Part shown: positions 17,907 to 25,697 of the stretch, piece by piece | How the letters are laid out: each line of letters starts with the position of its first letter | Position numbering within the stretch: the first letter of the stretch is position 1 | Assembly: GCF_003600645.1 (NCBI RefSeq) | Contig: NZ_CP032482.1 | Span: 3,410,001-3,474,000, forward strand | Reading direction: 5' to 3' | From: Yersinia rochesterensis | GTDB lineage: Bacteria > Pseudomonadota > Gammaproteobacteria > Enterobacterales > Enterobacteriaceae | DNA: 64,000 bases | Made by a program: the position numbers and the translations under genes | Notes under the pieces: generated by a model | What the model was told of the DNA's origin: nothing | Seen by the model: the letters and a program-made list of their open reading frames with translations, nothing else | The model's database searches: none

Positions 17907-18323
17907 TCAATAACCAACAAACCTATCAATTGTATTATTTGATACCATCGCGCTCAATATCCCAGAGTCTAATCTGAGTCCGTATCTATTTATGGTTTTT
18001 ACGATCCCATCAGGTATGCCAGCATTCTTCAAATGCACTCTGAATTTATGTATTAATTGATGGTAATTATTATCTGAAATGCTCTTATGATTCTCATACC
18101 AAACAACTTTAATGATATCTTGTTTTCTATTAACATCATTAAACAGACACATCACCAATCTCTTTTGTTTTTCATTAATATCAATGGTTAATTTTTTAGA
18201 GTGGAAATGTATTTTATTCATACAGCAATCCAGTGATATCTCTTTTTCATAATCAATCACCCCTTTACCATTAATATCAATGAATTTACTGCCAGAAACA
18301 ACAGAGACTGTATCAACGTACAT
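17907..18323 (-). CDS. Soluble OmpR/PhoB-type winged-helix protein
   Basis: A 138-residue protein with a transcriptional regulator C-terminal type domain at about residues 45-118. LTIDINEKQKRLVMCLFNDV, NNYHQLIHKFRVHLKN and the wing IVKTINRYGLRLD follow the pattern of that fold. It has no receiver domain and no membrane segment. It lies 50 bp upstream of gspC in the same direction and is therefore a good candidate for local control of the secretion operon. It is a second winged-helix protein at this locus, distinct from the membrane-bound one at 6448-7119. Confidence 0.65.
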   Translation of the reverse strand: MYVDTVSVVSGSKFIDINGKGVIDYEKEISLDCCMNKIHFHSKKLTIDINEKQKRLVMCLFNDVNRKQDIIKVVWYENHKSISDNNYHQLIHKFRVHLKNAGIPDGIVKTINRYGLRLDSGILSAMVSNNTIDRFVGY

Positions 18324-18964
18324 ATATGACCCCTACAAATATATTCACTCAGTTAATAATAATAAATCACACTACAGATGTGATAAGAGAACTAGTGATT
18401 AGTATCGTGCTTACTTAATGAATAAATCCAATTAAATTATATTTTTTAATTATATTTGATGTTTTAAATGGTTTTCCCACACAAAAAACATTCCAATCAT
18501 AGGCAAGAAATAAACAGTAAGATTGTATAACAATACAATTGAAACCTATATCACCAACAATGAAATAACTCAGCCCTATGAAGGGAACGCTTCCATTTAA
18601 AATATCTATATATTACTTTATTCATTTAGAAAAATACACGCAACCACTGAGTTAACATACAATAATAATTAAAAAACTCAAGGAATAAATGTTGTTTAAT
18701 AATGTCAAATAAAGCTATTCATTATTGAAACATAATAATAACATTATATGTCATTTTTACTTCTATCTGTAAGGTCTATTTATTGATTTATATAATTCAT
18801 ATAGCTCGGAGTTTAACTAAAAAACGCCCATCACCATATGGAAACTTCTGTTTTATCGTGCAAGACTTGCTTTAAACATATAATCACAAATTTTAATTAT
18901 GACCAAGGGTGTTACGTCAACAAAAAAAATTAAAGGATATATAAATATTAAATTGAAAAATATT
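18324..18964. other. AT-rich intergenic region, no gene seen
   Basis: A 640-bp spacer of very high AT content between the winged-helix gene at the head of the gsp cluster and the carbonic anhydrase gene. Frames are short and lack initiation signals. It should contain the promoter for the 17907-18323 gene and the gsp operon, and its composition suits H-NS binding. I found no repeat or RNA-like hairpin in it that stands out. Confidence 0.5.
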
Positions 18965-18993
18965 TGATATTCCCCTTGAATGCGCTCAAGGGG
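18965..18993 (-). terminator. Intrinsic terminator of the carbonic anhydrase gene
   Basis: Perfect 8-bp stem CCCCTTGA / TCAAGGGG (18972-18979 and 18986-18993) with a 6-base loop, 20 bp after the stop codon of the minus-strand gene. The minus-strand sequence after the stem is T-rich but has no long T run. Confidence 0.6.
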
Positions 18994-19012
18994 AATTGAG
19001 AAACTCAACTTA

Positions 19013-19768
19013 TTACATGAAGAACTCGACTTCACCGCCATTTAAGTTATACATACTGCCTACTATTTTCACTTTCCCTTCTTTCTCTAATTTATTAATT
19101 ATTTCGCTATTTTTACGAATCTCATCAATAGTGTGTTTTACATTATTCTTCGCAACAGCATCTACATATTTTTCGTTTTTGCCACTCTTCTCACCATCAA
19201 ATTGAGTCGTTGCAATCGCGGGCTTAATTTTATCGAGGAGGCCAGTCAGGTTGCCGAGTTCTACGTTATCAATAGCACCTTTGACAGCACCGCATGCAGT
19301 ATGCCCCATGACCAAAATAACCTTTGCCCCCGCGGCGGCACAAGCAAACTCCATGCTACCTAATAAATCATCATTAGAAATGTTACCGGCAATCCTGGCA
19401 TTGAATGTTTCACCAATTCCTGTGTCCAGAACAATTTCAGCTGGCGCTCGAGAATCAATGCAGCTCAATATAACGGCCGAAGGAAATTGCCCCTCTGCAC
19501 TACTGCGTTTTTGTGCGAGATAATCGTGTTGCTGCATTTTCCCAGAAACAAATCTTTTATTACCTTGCTTCAATCCTTCCACTATCTGGTCGGGTGTTAA
19601 TTTATCCCGTTCTTCTCGTGTCAGGGAAGCTGCATATGATATCTGAGGTAACCCTAGCCCAATCCCGCCAATAACACCCGCAGCGGTGATGCCCAAAGCA
19701 GCTTTTAGCACGGTCCTTCGGCTATTTGGATGGCTATCTTCTGAACAACAACCTGTTATCTTACTCAT
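19013..19768 (-). CDS. Tat-exported beta-class carbonic anhydrase
   Basis: A 251-residue zinc enzyme that interconverts CO2 and bicarbonate. The amino end has a twin-arginine signal, SRRTVLKAALGITAAG, with a hydrophobic stretch ending near SYAA, so the enzyme should be exported folded to the periplasm. Zinc and catalytic residues of beta carbonic anhydrases are present: Cys and Asp-Arg in SCIDSRAPAE, and His-x-x-Cys in GHTACGAVKGA. It is a single gene with its own terminator. It probably serves inorganic carbon or pH balance in the periplasm. Confidence 0.9.
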   Translation of the reverse strand: MSKITGCCSEDSHPNSRRTVLKAALGITAAGVIGGIGLGLPQISYAASLTREERDKLTPDQIVEGLKQGNKRFVSGKMQQHDYLAQKRSSAEGQFPSAVILSCIDSRAPAEIVLDTGIGETFNARIAGNISNDDLLGSMEFACAAAGAKVILVMGHTACGAVKGAIDNVELGNLTGLLDKIKPAIATTQFDGEKSGKNEKYVDAVAKNNVKHTIDEIRKNSEIINKLEKEGKVKIVGSMYNLNGGEVEFFM

Positions 19769-19860
19769 ACTCTCTCCTTGAAACTATTGTTGTTATTTTC
19801 GATGCTGCACAATTAGTGAGCAGCCTATTAAATGTAGTACATCCAACTTGTTTTACACAA

Positions 19861-19888
19861 TAGATAATAGATAATAGATAATAGATAG
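19861..19888. repeat. Short tandem heptamer repeat (TAGATAA)
   Basis: Three perfect copies of TAGATAA and one TAGATAG lie in the 163-bp spacer between the carbonic anhydrase start and the end of the HxlR gene. They sit about 90 bp upstream of the carbonic anhydrase start codon. Copy number could vary by slippage. Confidence 0.7.
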
Positions 19889-19931
19889 ATTACCAAAAAA
19901 TAAGCCTATTCTTGATTTCTAACCCTCCGAA

Positions 19932-20315
19932 TTACATGTTGTTATTAAGTTCTCGATGGTTATCCCTCATCCATTGCGCCAGAGAGTCCAGTGTTGGCTT
20001 TAATGTTTGTCCTAAAGAGGTAATCTCATATTCAACACGTGGCGGCACTTCGGCATAAATTGTGCGGCGGACCAACCCACGTTGCTCGAAAGCCCGCAGT
20101 TGTCGGGTCAGCTCTTTTTGGGTAATAGGGGCAATCGCCCGCTGTAGCTCGCCAAATCGAATCGGGCCAGCAGTCACGATCAAACGATAGAGAATAGGAA
20201 TTGCCCACTTCCCGGCAATAAGCTCAACGAATTGCACCATTGGGCACTTTTCTTCCGCGCGAACTCCATCGGATAGCGATTTATTTTTAGCTGCGAGGGA
20301 CTGATAAGCTGTCAT
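19932..20315 (-). CDS. HxlR-family transcriptional regulator
   Basis: A 127-residue MarR-like winged helix protein of the HxlR family. CPMVQFVELIAGKWAIPILY is the family entry motif with its conserved cysteine. Helix-turn-helix and wing are RFGELQRAIAPITQKELTRQ, LRAFEQRGLV and PRVEYEITSLGQTL. It is divergent from the short-chain dehydrogenase gene across about 100 bp. HxlR proteins commonly control an adjacent oxidoreductase in response to reactive aldehydes or quinones, so that gene is the probable target. Confidence 0.88.
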   Translation of the reverse strand: MTAYQSLAAKNKSLSDGVRAEEKCPMVQFVELIAGKWAIPILYRLIVTAGPIRFGELQRAIAPITQKELTRQLRAFEQRGLVRRTIYAEVPPRVEYEITSLGQTLKPTLDSLAQWMRDNHRELNNNM

Positions 20316-20417
20316 TACGTTCCTGTTTCATCCTTAGTATCAAATTGGTACCTACTATACTTTAGATACTTTTGTATTAAAAATAGTCTTCCATTGCTCC
20401 CAATAGGAAGGCTCATC

Positions 20418-21167
20418 ATGAATCGTTTGAAAGATAAGTATGCATTGATTACCGGTGGTACTAGCGGTATCGGGTTAGAAACGGCGCGCCAGTTCTTGGC
20501 CGAGGGGGCAACTGTCGCGATTACCGGCCGAAATGAAGCCGCATTGCAAGCGGTACATGCCGAACTCGGAGAGCATGTTTGGCTATTAAAAAGTGATGCC
20601 CGCAATATCGCCGACCAATCAAAACTGGCGGCTAAACTTGCTGAAAGCTGGCCACGTTTGGATGTTGTTTATATCAATGCTGGTGATGTGACTCACAATC
20701 TAATAGAAGAGTGGGATGAAGCTAGCTTTGAACGAGTGATATCAACCAATCTAAAAGGCCCTTTTTTCCTGTTGCAATCATTGCTTCCACTGCTGGCGAA
20801 CCCCGCTTCTGTCATTCTTTGCGGTTCAGCAAGTGTCCATATTGGTTTGCCCCAAAGCAGTGTGTATGCCGCCAGCAAGGCGGGGCTGCTTTCTCTTGCG
20901 CGCACCTTATCCGGCGAGTGGGCTGCAAGAGGAATTCGGGTTAATGGGTTAAGCCCAGGGCCGACACAAACTCCGGCCCTGCAAAAGCTAGGGTTATCAG
21001 GGAGTGAAGAAGAAAAACTGACAGATCAAATTCGCCAGTTAGTGCCGATTAAACGAATGGGAACACCGGCTGAAATTGCGCACGCAGCAGTATTTCTGGC
21101 TTCGGATGAATCCAGTTTCGTGGTCGGAACGGAGTTTCGGGTCGATGGCGGCGTCAGCAGTCTTTAG
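20418..21167 (+). CDS. Short-chain dehydrogenase/reductase
   Basis: A 249-residue classical SDR. Cofactor motif ITGGTSGIGLETARQFLAEG lies at about 10-30, NAG at VYINAGDV, and the active site Ser with YAASK at SVYAASKAGLLSLART. The Arg at the turn after strand 2 (AITGRNE) suggests NADP(H) preference. ATG 20418 with AGGAAGG seven bases upstream is preferred over ATG 20394. It is divergent from an HxlR regulator that probably controls it. The substrate is unknown. Confidence 0.88.
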   Translation: MNRLKDKYALITGGTSGIGLETARQFLAEGATVAITGRNEAALQAVHAELGEHVWLLKSDARNIADQSKLAAKLAESWPRLDVVYINAGDVTHNLIEEWDEASFERVISTNLKGPFFLLQSLLPLLANPASVILCGSASVHIGLPQSSVYAASKAGLLSLARTLSGEWAARGIRVNGLSPGPTQTPALQKLGLSGSEEEKLTDQIRQLVPIKRMGTPAEIAHAAVFLASDESSFVVGTEFRVDGGVSSL

Positions 21168-21406
21168 AGGGTTATGACTGACAAGAATTAGGTGGGGATT
21201 GAGGCCTATTTTTGAAATAAAACATTAAAGTTAGAAAATATCGTGAAGGCTGCAATCATAATTATTGGGAGAGGCCCTATTTAATAGGATAAAAGGGGCA
21301 TTTTCTGCCCTCCCCAACCCGGCGAAACAGGGCTGAATATTGTGGCCGCGGATATAAAACAATCGGCATCGGGTTGGGCTATGAGCACCAACCCGCGTTA
21401 GCCGTA

Positions 21407-21712
21407 TTAAGATGTTTGAACAAAACGGTCAAGTTGCCTGCGCAATTGGTCGTTTTCTTTCTTGAGCTGTTCAATTTTCTCCAGCAGAGTCAAGGTCATG
21501 GCGACACCTGACCAGTCCAGATCCAACTCATTTTGCAAGCGCCGGGCGCGTTTAAGACAGTTCAATGCATCCGCATCAAAAATCCAAACTCTGTCTGTCG
21601 GCTCTAACGGCACAATCACACCCAGCCCGACGACCTCGACCAATTCATCCTGCATTATCCCCGTTGACTGGCATAATTCAGTTAGGGTGTAGGTAATTTC
21701 TATTTCAGCCAT
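21407..21712 (-). CDS. cbpM: CbpM, modulator of co-chaperone CbpA
   Basis: A 101-residue MerR-like helical protein ending in a coiled coil (LEKIEQLKKENDQLRRQLDR). It binds the J-domain of CbpA and blocks its action with DnaK. It lies 6 bp downstream of cbpA, as in E. coli. Motif LTELCQSTGIMQDELVEVVG marks the N-terminal half. Confidence 0.93.
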   Translation of the reverse strand: MAEIEITYTLTELCQSTGIMQDELVEVVGLGVIVPLEPTDRVWIFDADALNCLKRARRLQNELDLDWSGVAMTLTLLEKIEQLKKENDQLRRQLDRFVQTS

Positions 21713-21718
21713 AATCTG

Positions 21719-22675
21719 TTACTCCCACCCAGTCCGAGGATTAAATGCCGCCTGCTCTGACAGTTGTTGCCAAAGCGCCCGCGTTTTCTCGTCTGGTTTC
21801 GGTGGCATGACCACTTTGAGGATTGCGTACAGATCGCCAGTTCCTTTTTTGCTGACCAGACCTTTGCCTTTAATGCGCAACCGCTGACCACTTTGGCTAC
21901 CCGCCGGGATGGTTAAGGCAATTTTCCCCGTCAGGGTCGGCACCTCAACACTGGCCCCCAATGCCGCTTCCCATGGGGCTAGCGGTACGACTATTTGTAA
22001 ATTCTGCCCATCAATATCAAACAACGGATGTGGTGCAATACGAATAATTAGGAATAAATCACCATTGGCCCCGCCTGCAATACCCGGTGCCCCCTGCCCT
22101 TTAAGGCGAATGCGCTCACCATCACCCACACCGGCAGGAATTTTTACTTTCAATGTCTTCGCGGTTTCAGCACCTGGGAAGCCCGATTCATCAATGGTCG
22201 GTATTTTGTAAGAGATCGAGCGAGTTTGTTCAGCTAACGTTTCTTCTAAAAAGAGGGGTAATTCCATCTCAAGATCCTGCCCACGCACTCCATGAGATGC
22301 CCGATGAGATGAGTGTTGAGCTGAAGAAGCGCGGTGACCAAAGAAGGATTCGAAAAAGTCAGAGTAATCGTGAGCGCCGGCACCGGCACGACTGTGCCAT
22401 TGTTGACCACCCGCGGCCTGTCGTTGATCAAACTGATGTTGGCCAAACCTAGGGTCATTACGGTGCAATCTTAATTCGTCATACTCAGCTCGCCGCTCGG
22501 TATCCTTTAATACTTCGTAAGCCTCGGCAACTTCTTTAAACTTACTCTCAGCATCAGCTTCAGAACTGACATCCGGGTGATACTTACGGGCCAGCCTGCG
22601 ATAGGCTGTTTTAATTTCTTTTAAGGAAGCCGTGGGCTCGAGGCCCATAACAGCATAATAGTCTTTGAATTCCAT
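21719..22675 (-). CDS. cbpA: CbpA, DnaJ-like co-chaperone and DNA-binding protein
   Basis: A 318-residue class II J-domain protein. The J-domain (1-75) has the catalytic His-Pro-Asp in [13 protein letters not shown] Gly/Phe/His-rich linker (about 75-125, [10 protein letters not shown]) follows, then two beta-barrel substrate-binding domains ([38 protein letters not shown]). There is no zinc domain, which separates it from DnaJ. It works with DnaK in stationary phase, binds curved DNA, and is kept in check by CbpM encoded just downstream. Confidence 0.95.
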   Translation of the reverse strand: MEFKDYYAVMGLEPTASLKEIKTAYRRLARKYHPDVSSEADAESKFKEVAEAYEVLKDTERRAEYDELRLHRNDPRFGQHQFDQRQAAGGQQWHSRAGAGAHDYSDFFESFFGHRASSAQHSSHRASHGVRGQDLEMELPLFLEETLAEQTRSISYKIPTIDESGFPGAETAKTLKVKIPAGVGDGERIRLKGQGAPGIAGGANGDLFLIIRIAPHPLFDIDGQNLQIVVPLAPWEAALGASVEVPTLTGKIALTIPAGSQSGQRLRIKGKGLVSKKGTGDLYAILKVVMPPKPDEKTRALWQQLSEQAAFNPRTGWE

Positions 22676-22868
22676 GCGGTTATATCCTTACATTCAATGT
22701 TCAATTAGGTATATCCCCAGCAGACTTAGATAAAACCTATTTATGTCTATTTTAAATTTTTTCAACCCCATCAAGTGGGTAAACCTAACAGTAAACTATA
22801 GCGGTAACTGCTTACTTGTGGGTGATCGGCCTCTATTTGCATAAAATTATTCTGATATTGTTTGTACG

Positions 22869-23951
22869 TCACCAATCATATAACCGATCCGTAGATTTAC
22901 TGGCCACTGGCAGGGTTCTTTTCTGGTTAACCTGCTTCACCGAGGAACGAACAACTAATTTGCCAGGCAACAGGGTATTACTGAACGGAGCATCTGGCCG
23001 CAATATACGCCGTTGTAATAGCTGGATAGCTTCCGCCCCCAGCTCATCGCGCGGGACATGCACCGCCGTGAGTGGAACATCATGGATTTCAGCCAAATTA
23101 AAACCATCCATACTCATGACCGACACACTCTCTGGCACGTTTATATTCAATTTATTCAGCGCATTAACAGCACCAACCGCCATATAATCGCCCCCCGCCA
23201 AGATAGCCGTCGGCAGCTGGCTCTTATCCTCACAGCTGGCCATAAAGGCGGTGATTGCTTGCTCGGCTTCTTCTGCGCCAAAACCATGAGTGGTCACCAG
23301 ATGCTGGTTATCATCAAAATGCATATTATTGCTGGCGAATGCCTCTTTAATTCCCACCAGCCGCAACTCCATGGTGTTACGCCGCAAACACTGCAAGGTT
23401 AAAATACGCCGATGCCCCTGTTGTATCAGATAGTTGGCAGAAAATTCGCCGATCAATTGGTGATCAGGAGACACACTGTCCAGTGACATTTCTTTGTCGC
23501 GACAATTTATTAATATCGACGGCTTATGCACACCAGCCGCTAAGGTATGAACCCGTGGGTCATCGATGCCAATAATAATTGCCGCTTCCGTCTGCGGATG
23601 GGTCATTTTTTCCAGGAATAGGGAAATATCGCAGTGAGTTTCAGATAACCCGCAGTAGCGAATCATTACCTCATGTTGACTGACCGCTTCAGTTATTCCC
23701 TGAATGACTTTGTAGTAAAAGATATCAGTGCGCACATCAAAAGCCCGGTGTGGCGCAAATACCATAATGTTATTGAGCATTAACCGCCCGCTAGATAAAT
23801 TCTGTAAAATTCCCTGCGACTGCGCATAGGCCATAACCCGCTGTTTTGCTTTCGCACTGGTATTCGCTTTGCCGGCTAACACTCTGGATACTGTGCTAAT
23901 TGAAAGGCCAGTCTGATTAGCTATTTCTTGTATTTTTAGCTTTCCATTCAT
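22869..23951 (-). CDS. LacI-family repressor of the GH31/MFS locus
   Basis: A 360-residue regulator. The helix-turn-helix with hinge (about residues 5-55) has IANQTGLSISTVSRVLAGKA. The effector domain is of periplasmic-binding-protein fold, with TAILAGGDYMAVGAVNALNK and ESVSVMSMDGFNLAE. It is divergent from an MFS transporter and GH31 glycosidase gene pair across 410 bp that contain a small palindrome (24131-24142). By context it represses glycoside uptake and hydrolysis until the sugar is present. Confidence 0.88.
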   Translation of the reverse strand: MNGKLKIQEIANQTGLSISTVSRVLAGKANTSAKAKQRVMAYAQSQGILQNLSSGRLMLNNIMVFAPHRAFDVRTDIFYYKVIQGITEAVSQHEVMIRYCGLSETHCDISLFLEKMTHPQTEAAIIIGIDDPRVHTLAAGVHKPSILINCRDKEMSLDSVSPDHQLIGEFSANYLIQQGHRRILTLQCLRRNTMELRLVGIKEAFASNNMHFDDNQHLVTTHGFGAEEAEQAITAFMASCEDKSQLPTAILAGGDYMAVGAVNALNKLNINVPESVSVMSMDGFNLAEIHDVPLTAVHVPRDELGAEAIQLLQRRILRPDAPFSNTLLPGKLVVRSSVKQVNQKRTLPVASKSTDRLYDW

Positions 23952-24130
23952 TTTGTGATCTCTCTCAAATTAGCAAATGAAAAAATTTTCATGACCAGTA
24001 AATCCCTTATTCAGGGCGTTACCCAATACAAATGCTGAAATATTATTCAGCTTATGAAAATACTTTCAAAAAAATGCGTATTAAAGCCAATTTAAGCTAG
24101 TTACCTTGTTTTAACCAAAATAATCAAGCT

Positions 24131-24142
24131 TTGGTAAACCAA
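24131..24142. promoter_or_regulatory. Candidate LacI-type operator
   Basis: A perfect palindrome TTGGT-AA-ACCAA about 180 bp upstream of the LacI-family gene start and 220 bp upstream of the MFS start. A direct repeat GTCCGGTTA occurs at 24159-24167 and 24304-24312, and the latter lies within the expected leader of the MFS mRNA. Either could be the operator. Confidence 0.4.
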
Positions 24143-24230
24143 TTTTAAAAACTTATCAGTCCGGTTATTTTTGATTAAAAATAAAAACACTACTAATATC
24201 AAATCTTTAAACTTTATTGGCCTATTTTAG

Positions 24231-24246
24231 TGTGAGAGGAATCACA
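24231..24246 (+). promoter_or_regulatory. CRP (cAMP receptor protein) binding site
   Basis: TGTGA-GAGGAA-TCACA matches the CRP core consensus TGTGA-N6-TCACA exactly. A TTAATA hexamer at 24265-24270 could be the -10 element, placing the site near -40 from the start, a class II activation position for the MFS-GH31 transcript. Confidence 0.8.
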
Positions 24247-24361
24247 TTAAAACTCAGCTTAATCTTAATAACCAAAAATGGATCTTACCAAAATAATAAG
24301 TTGGTCCGGTTAATTTGCTACCGACTAATACTTTACTACCAACTGGCACCAGGAGGCAGGG

Positions 24362-25669
24362 ATGAGTGTTGAGATTAATCAATCCGCAAAAGTTGTTGGG
24401 CGACGGAAAATAAAATCATTACGCTGGTGGATGCTGGCGCTATTTCTACTTGGGGTCACTGTTAACTATATTACCCGTAACTCGCTGGGTATCCTCGCCC
24501 CTGAGTTAAAAACCAGTCTGAATATGACCACTGAACAATATTCGTGGATAGTGGCATCATTCCAGTTGGCTTACACCGTATTTCAGCCGCTCTGTGGCTG
24601 GTTAATTGATGTCATCGGTTTGAAGATGGGGTTCCTGATCTGCGCCAGTGTTTGGGCGGTGGTGTGTATGATGCACGCCGGAGCGGGCACTTGGTTCCAA
24701 CTGGCCGTACTGCGTTTCTTTATGGGCAGTGCTGAAGCCGCCGCCACACCGGCAAACGCCAAAGCTATTTCGGATTGGTTCCCGAAAAAAGAGCGCCCGA
24801 TTGCAGCGGGCTGGGCTGGCGTCGGCTTCTCTATCGGCGCAATGTTAGCGCCACCGATTATTGTATTGGCCCATGTTGCCCTCGGCTGGCAAGGTGCATT
24901 TCTCTTCTCCGGTGCCTTAGCCATGGTGTGGGTGCTGTTATGGTGGCGTTTTTATCATTCACCAGATACCCACCCCAATCTGAGTAAAGAAGAGTTTGAA
25001 CTGATTCATCAGGATAATGAGCCAGTATTACCACGGCTGCCGTTCCTGAAATCCTTAGCTATCCTCAGCAAAAACAAAAAATTCTACGGCATTGCTATCC
25101 CCGCATTCTTGGCAGAACCGGCATGGGCCGTGTTTAGTTTCTGGGTTCCGCTGTATTTGGCGACCGAGCGCGGCATGGATTTGAAGCAAATCGCCATGTT
25201 CGCCTGGCTGCCCTTCCTCGCGGCAGATATCGGGAGTGTTGCCAGTGGCTACTTAACTAAACTCTATCAAAAATGGTTTGGTTGCAGCCGCGTTAACTCG
25301 GTGGTGGCCAGCTCGGTCACCGGTGCTTTCATGATGATTTCACTGGCCTTTGTCGCCATCACCGAAAGCCCGTATCTGGCGATTGCATTAATCTCGATTG
25401 GCGGCTTTGGTCATCAGGTTATCTCCTGCATGCTCAGCGCATTAGTGGTTGAATCCTTTGATAAAAATCAAGTGGCCACTGTCAACGGGCTACGAGGTTC
25501 TTCGGCCTGGATAGCCAGTTTCCTGTTTACTTTATTAATCGGTGCGGTGTCCGACACTATCGGCTTTAACCCACTATTTATCGCCATGGGCTTCTTCGAT
25601 TTGATTGGTGCAGTGTTCCTGGTCTCCCTGTTTGCTGAGCGCCGCAATAAAGCCCAACCGGCCGCCTGA
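24362..25669 (+). CDS. MFS transporter, ACS family (ExuT-like)
   Basis: A 435-residue 12-helix major facilitator. LRWWMLALFLLGVTVNYITR near residue 20 and SLGILAPELKTSLNMTTEQY are typical of the anion:cation symporter family that includes hexuronate (ExuT) and galactonate carriers. PAVKAISDWFPKKER-like motif appears as NAKAISDWFPKKERPIAAG. GGCACCAGGAGG lies just before the ATG. It is followed after 28 bp by a GH31 glycosidase gene, so it most likely imports the glycoside (perhaps an acidic one) that the enzyme cleaves. Confidence 0.85.
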   Translation: MSVEINQSAKVVGRRKIKSLRWWMLALFLLGVTVNYITRNSLGILAPELKTSLNMTTEQYSWIVASFQLAYTVFQPLCGWLIDVIGLKMGFLICASVWAVVCMMHAGAGTWFQLAVLRFFMGSAEAAATPANAKAISDWFPKKERPIAAGWAGVGFSIGAMLAPPIIVLAHVALGWQGAFLFSGALAMVWVLLWWRFYHSPDTHPNLSKEEFELIHQDNEPVLPRLPFLKSLAILSKNKKFYGIAIPAFLAEPAWAVFSFWVPLYLATERGMDLKQIAMFAWLPFLAADIGSVASGYLTKLYQKWFGCSRVNSVVASSVTGAFMMISLAFVAITESPYLAIALISIGGFGHQVISCMLSALVVESFDKNQVATVNGLRGSSAWIASFLFTLLIGAVSDTIGFNPLFIAMGFFDLIGAVFLVSLFAERRNKAQPAA

Positions 25670-25697
25670 TGCTATACCCTTTAAGAGATAAACTAAG

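Noticed and set aside
21370..21395. CGGGTTGG / CCAACCCG hairpin downstream of cbpM
   Set aside because: A good stem, but no T run on either strand. A terminator role is possible but not supported enough to list.
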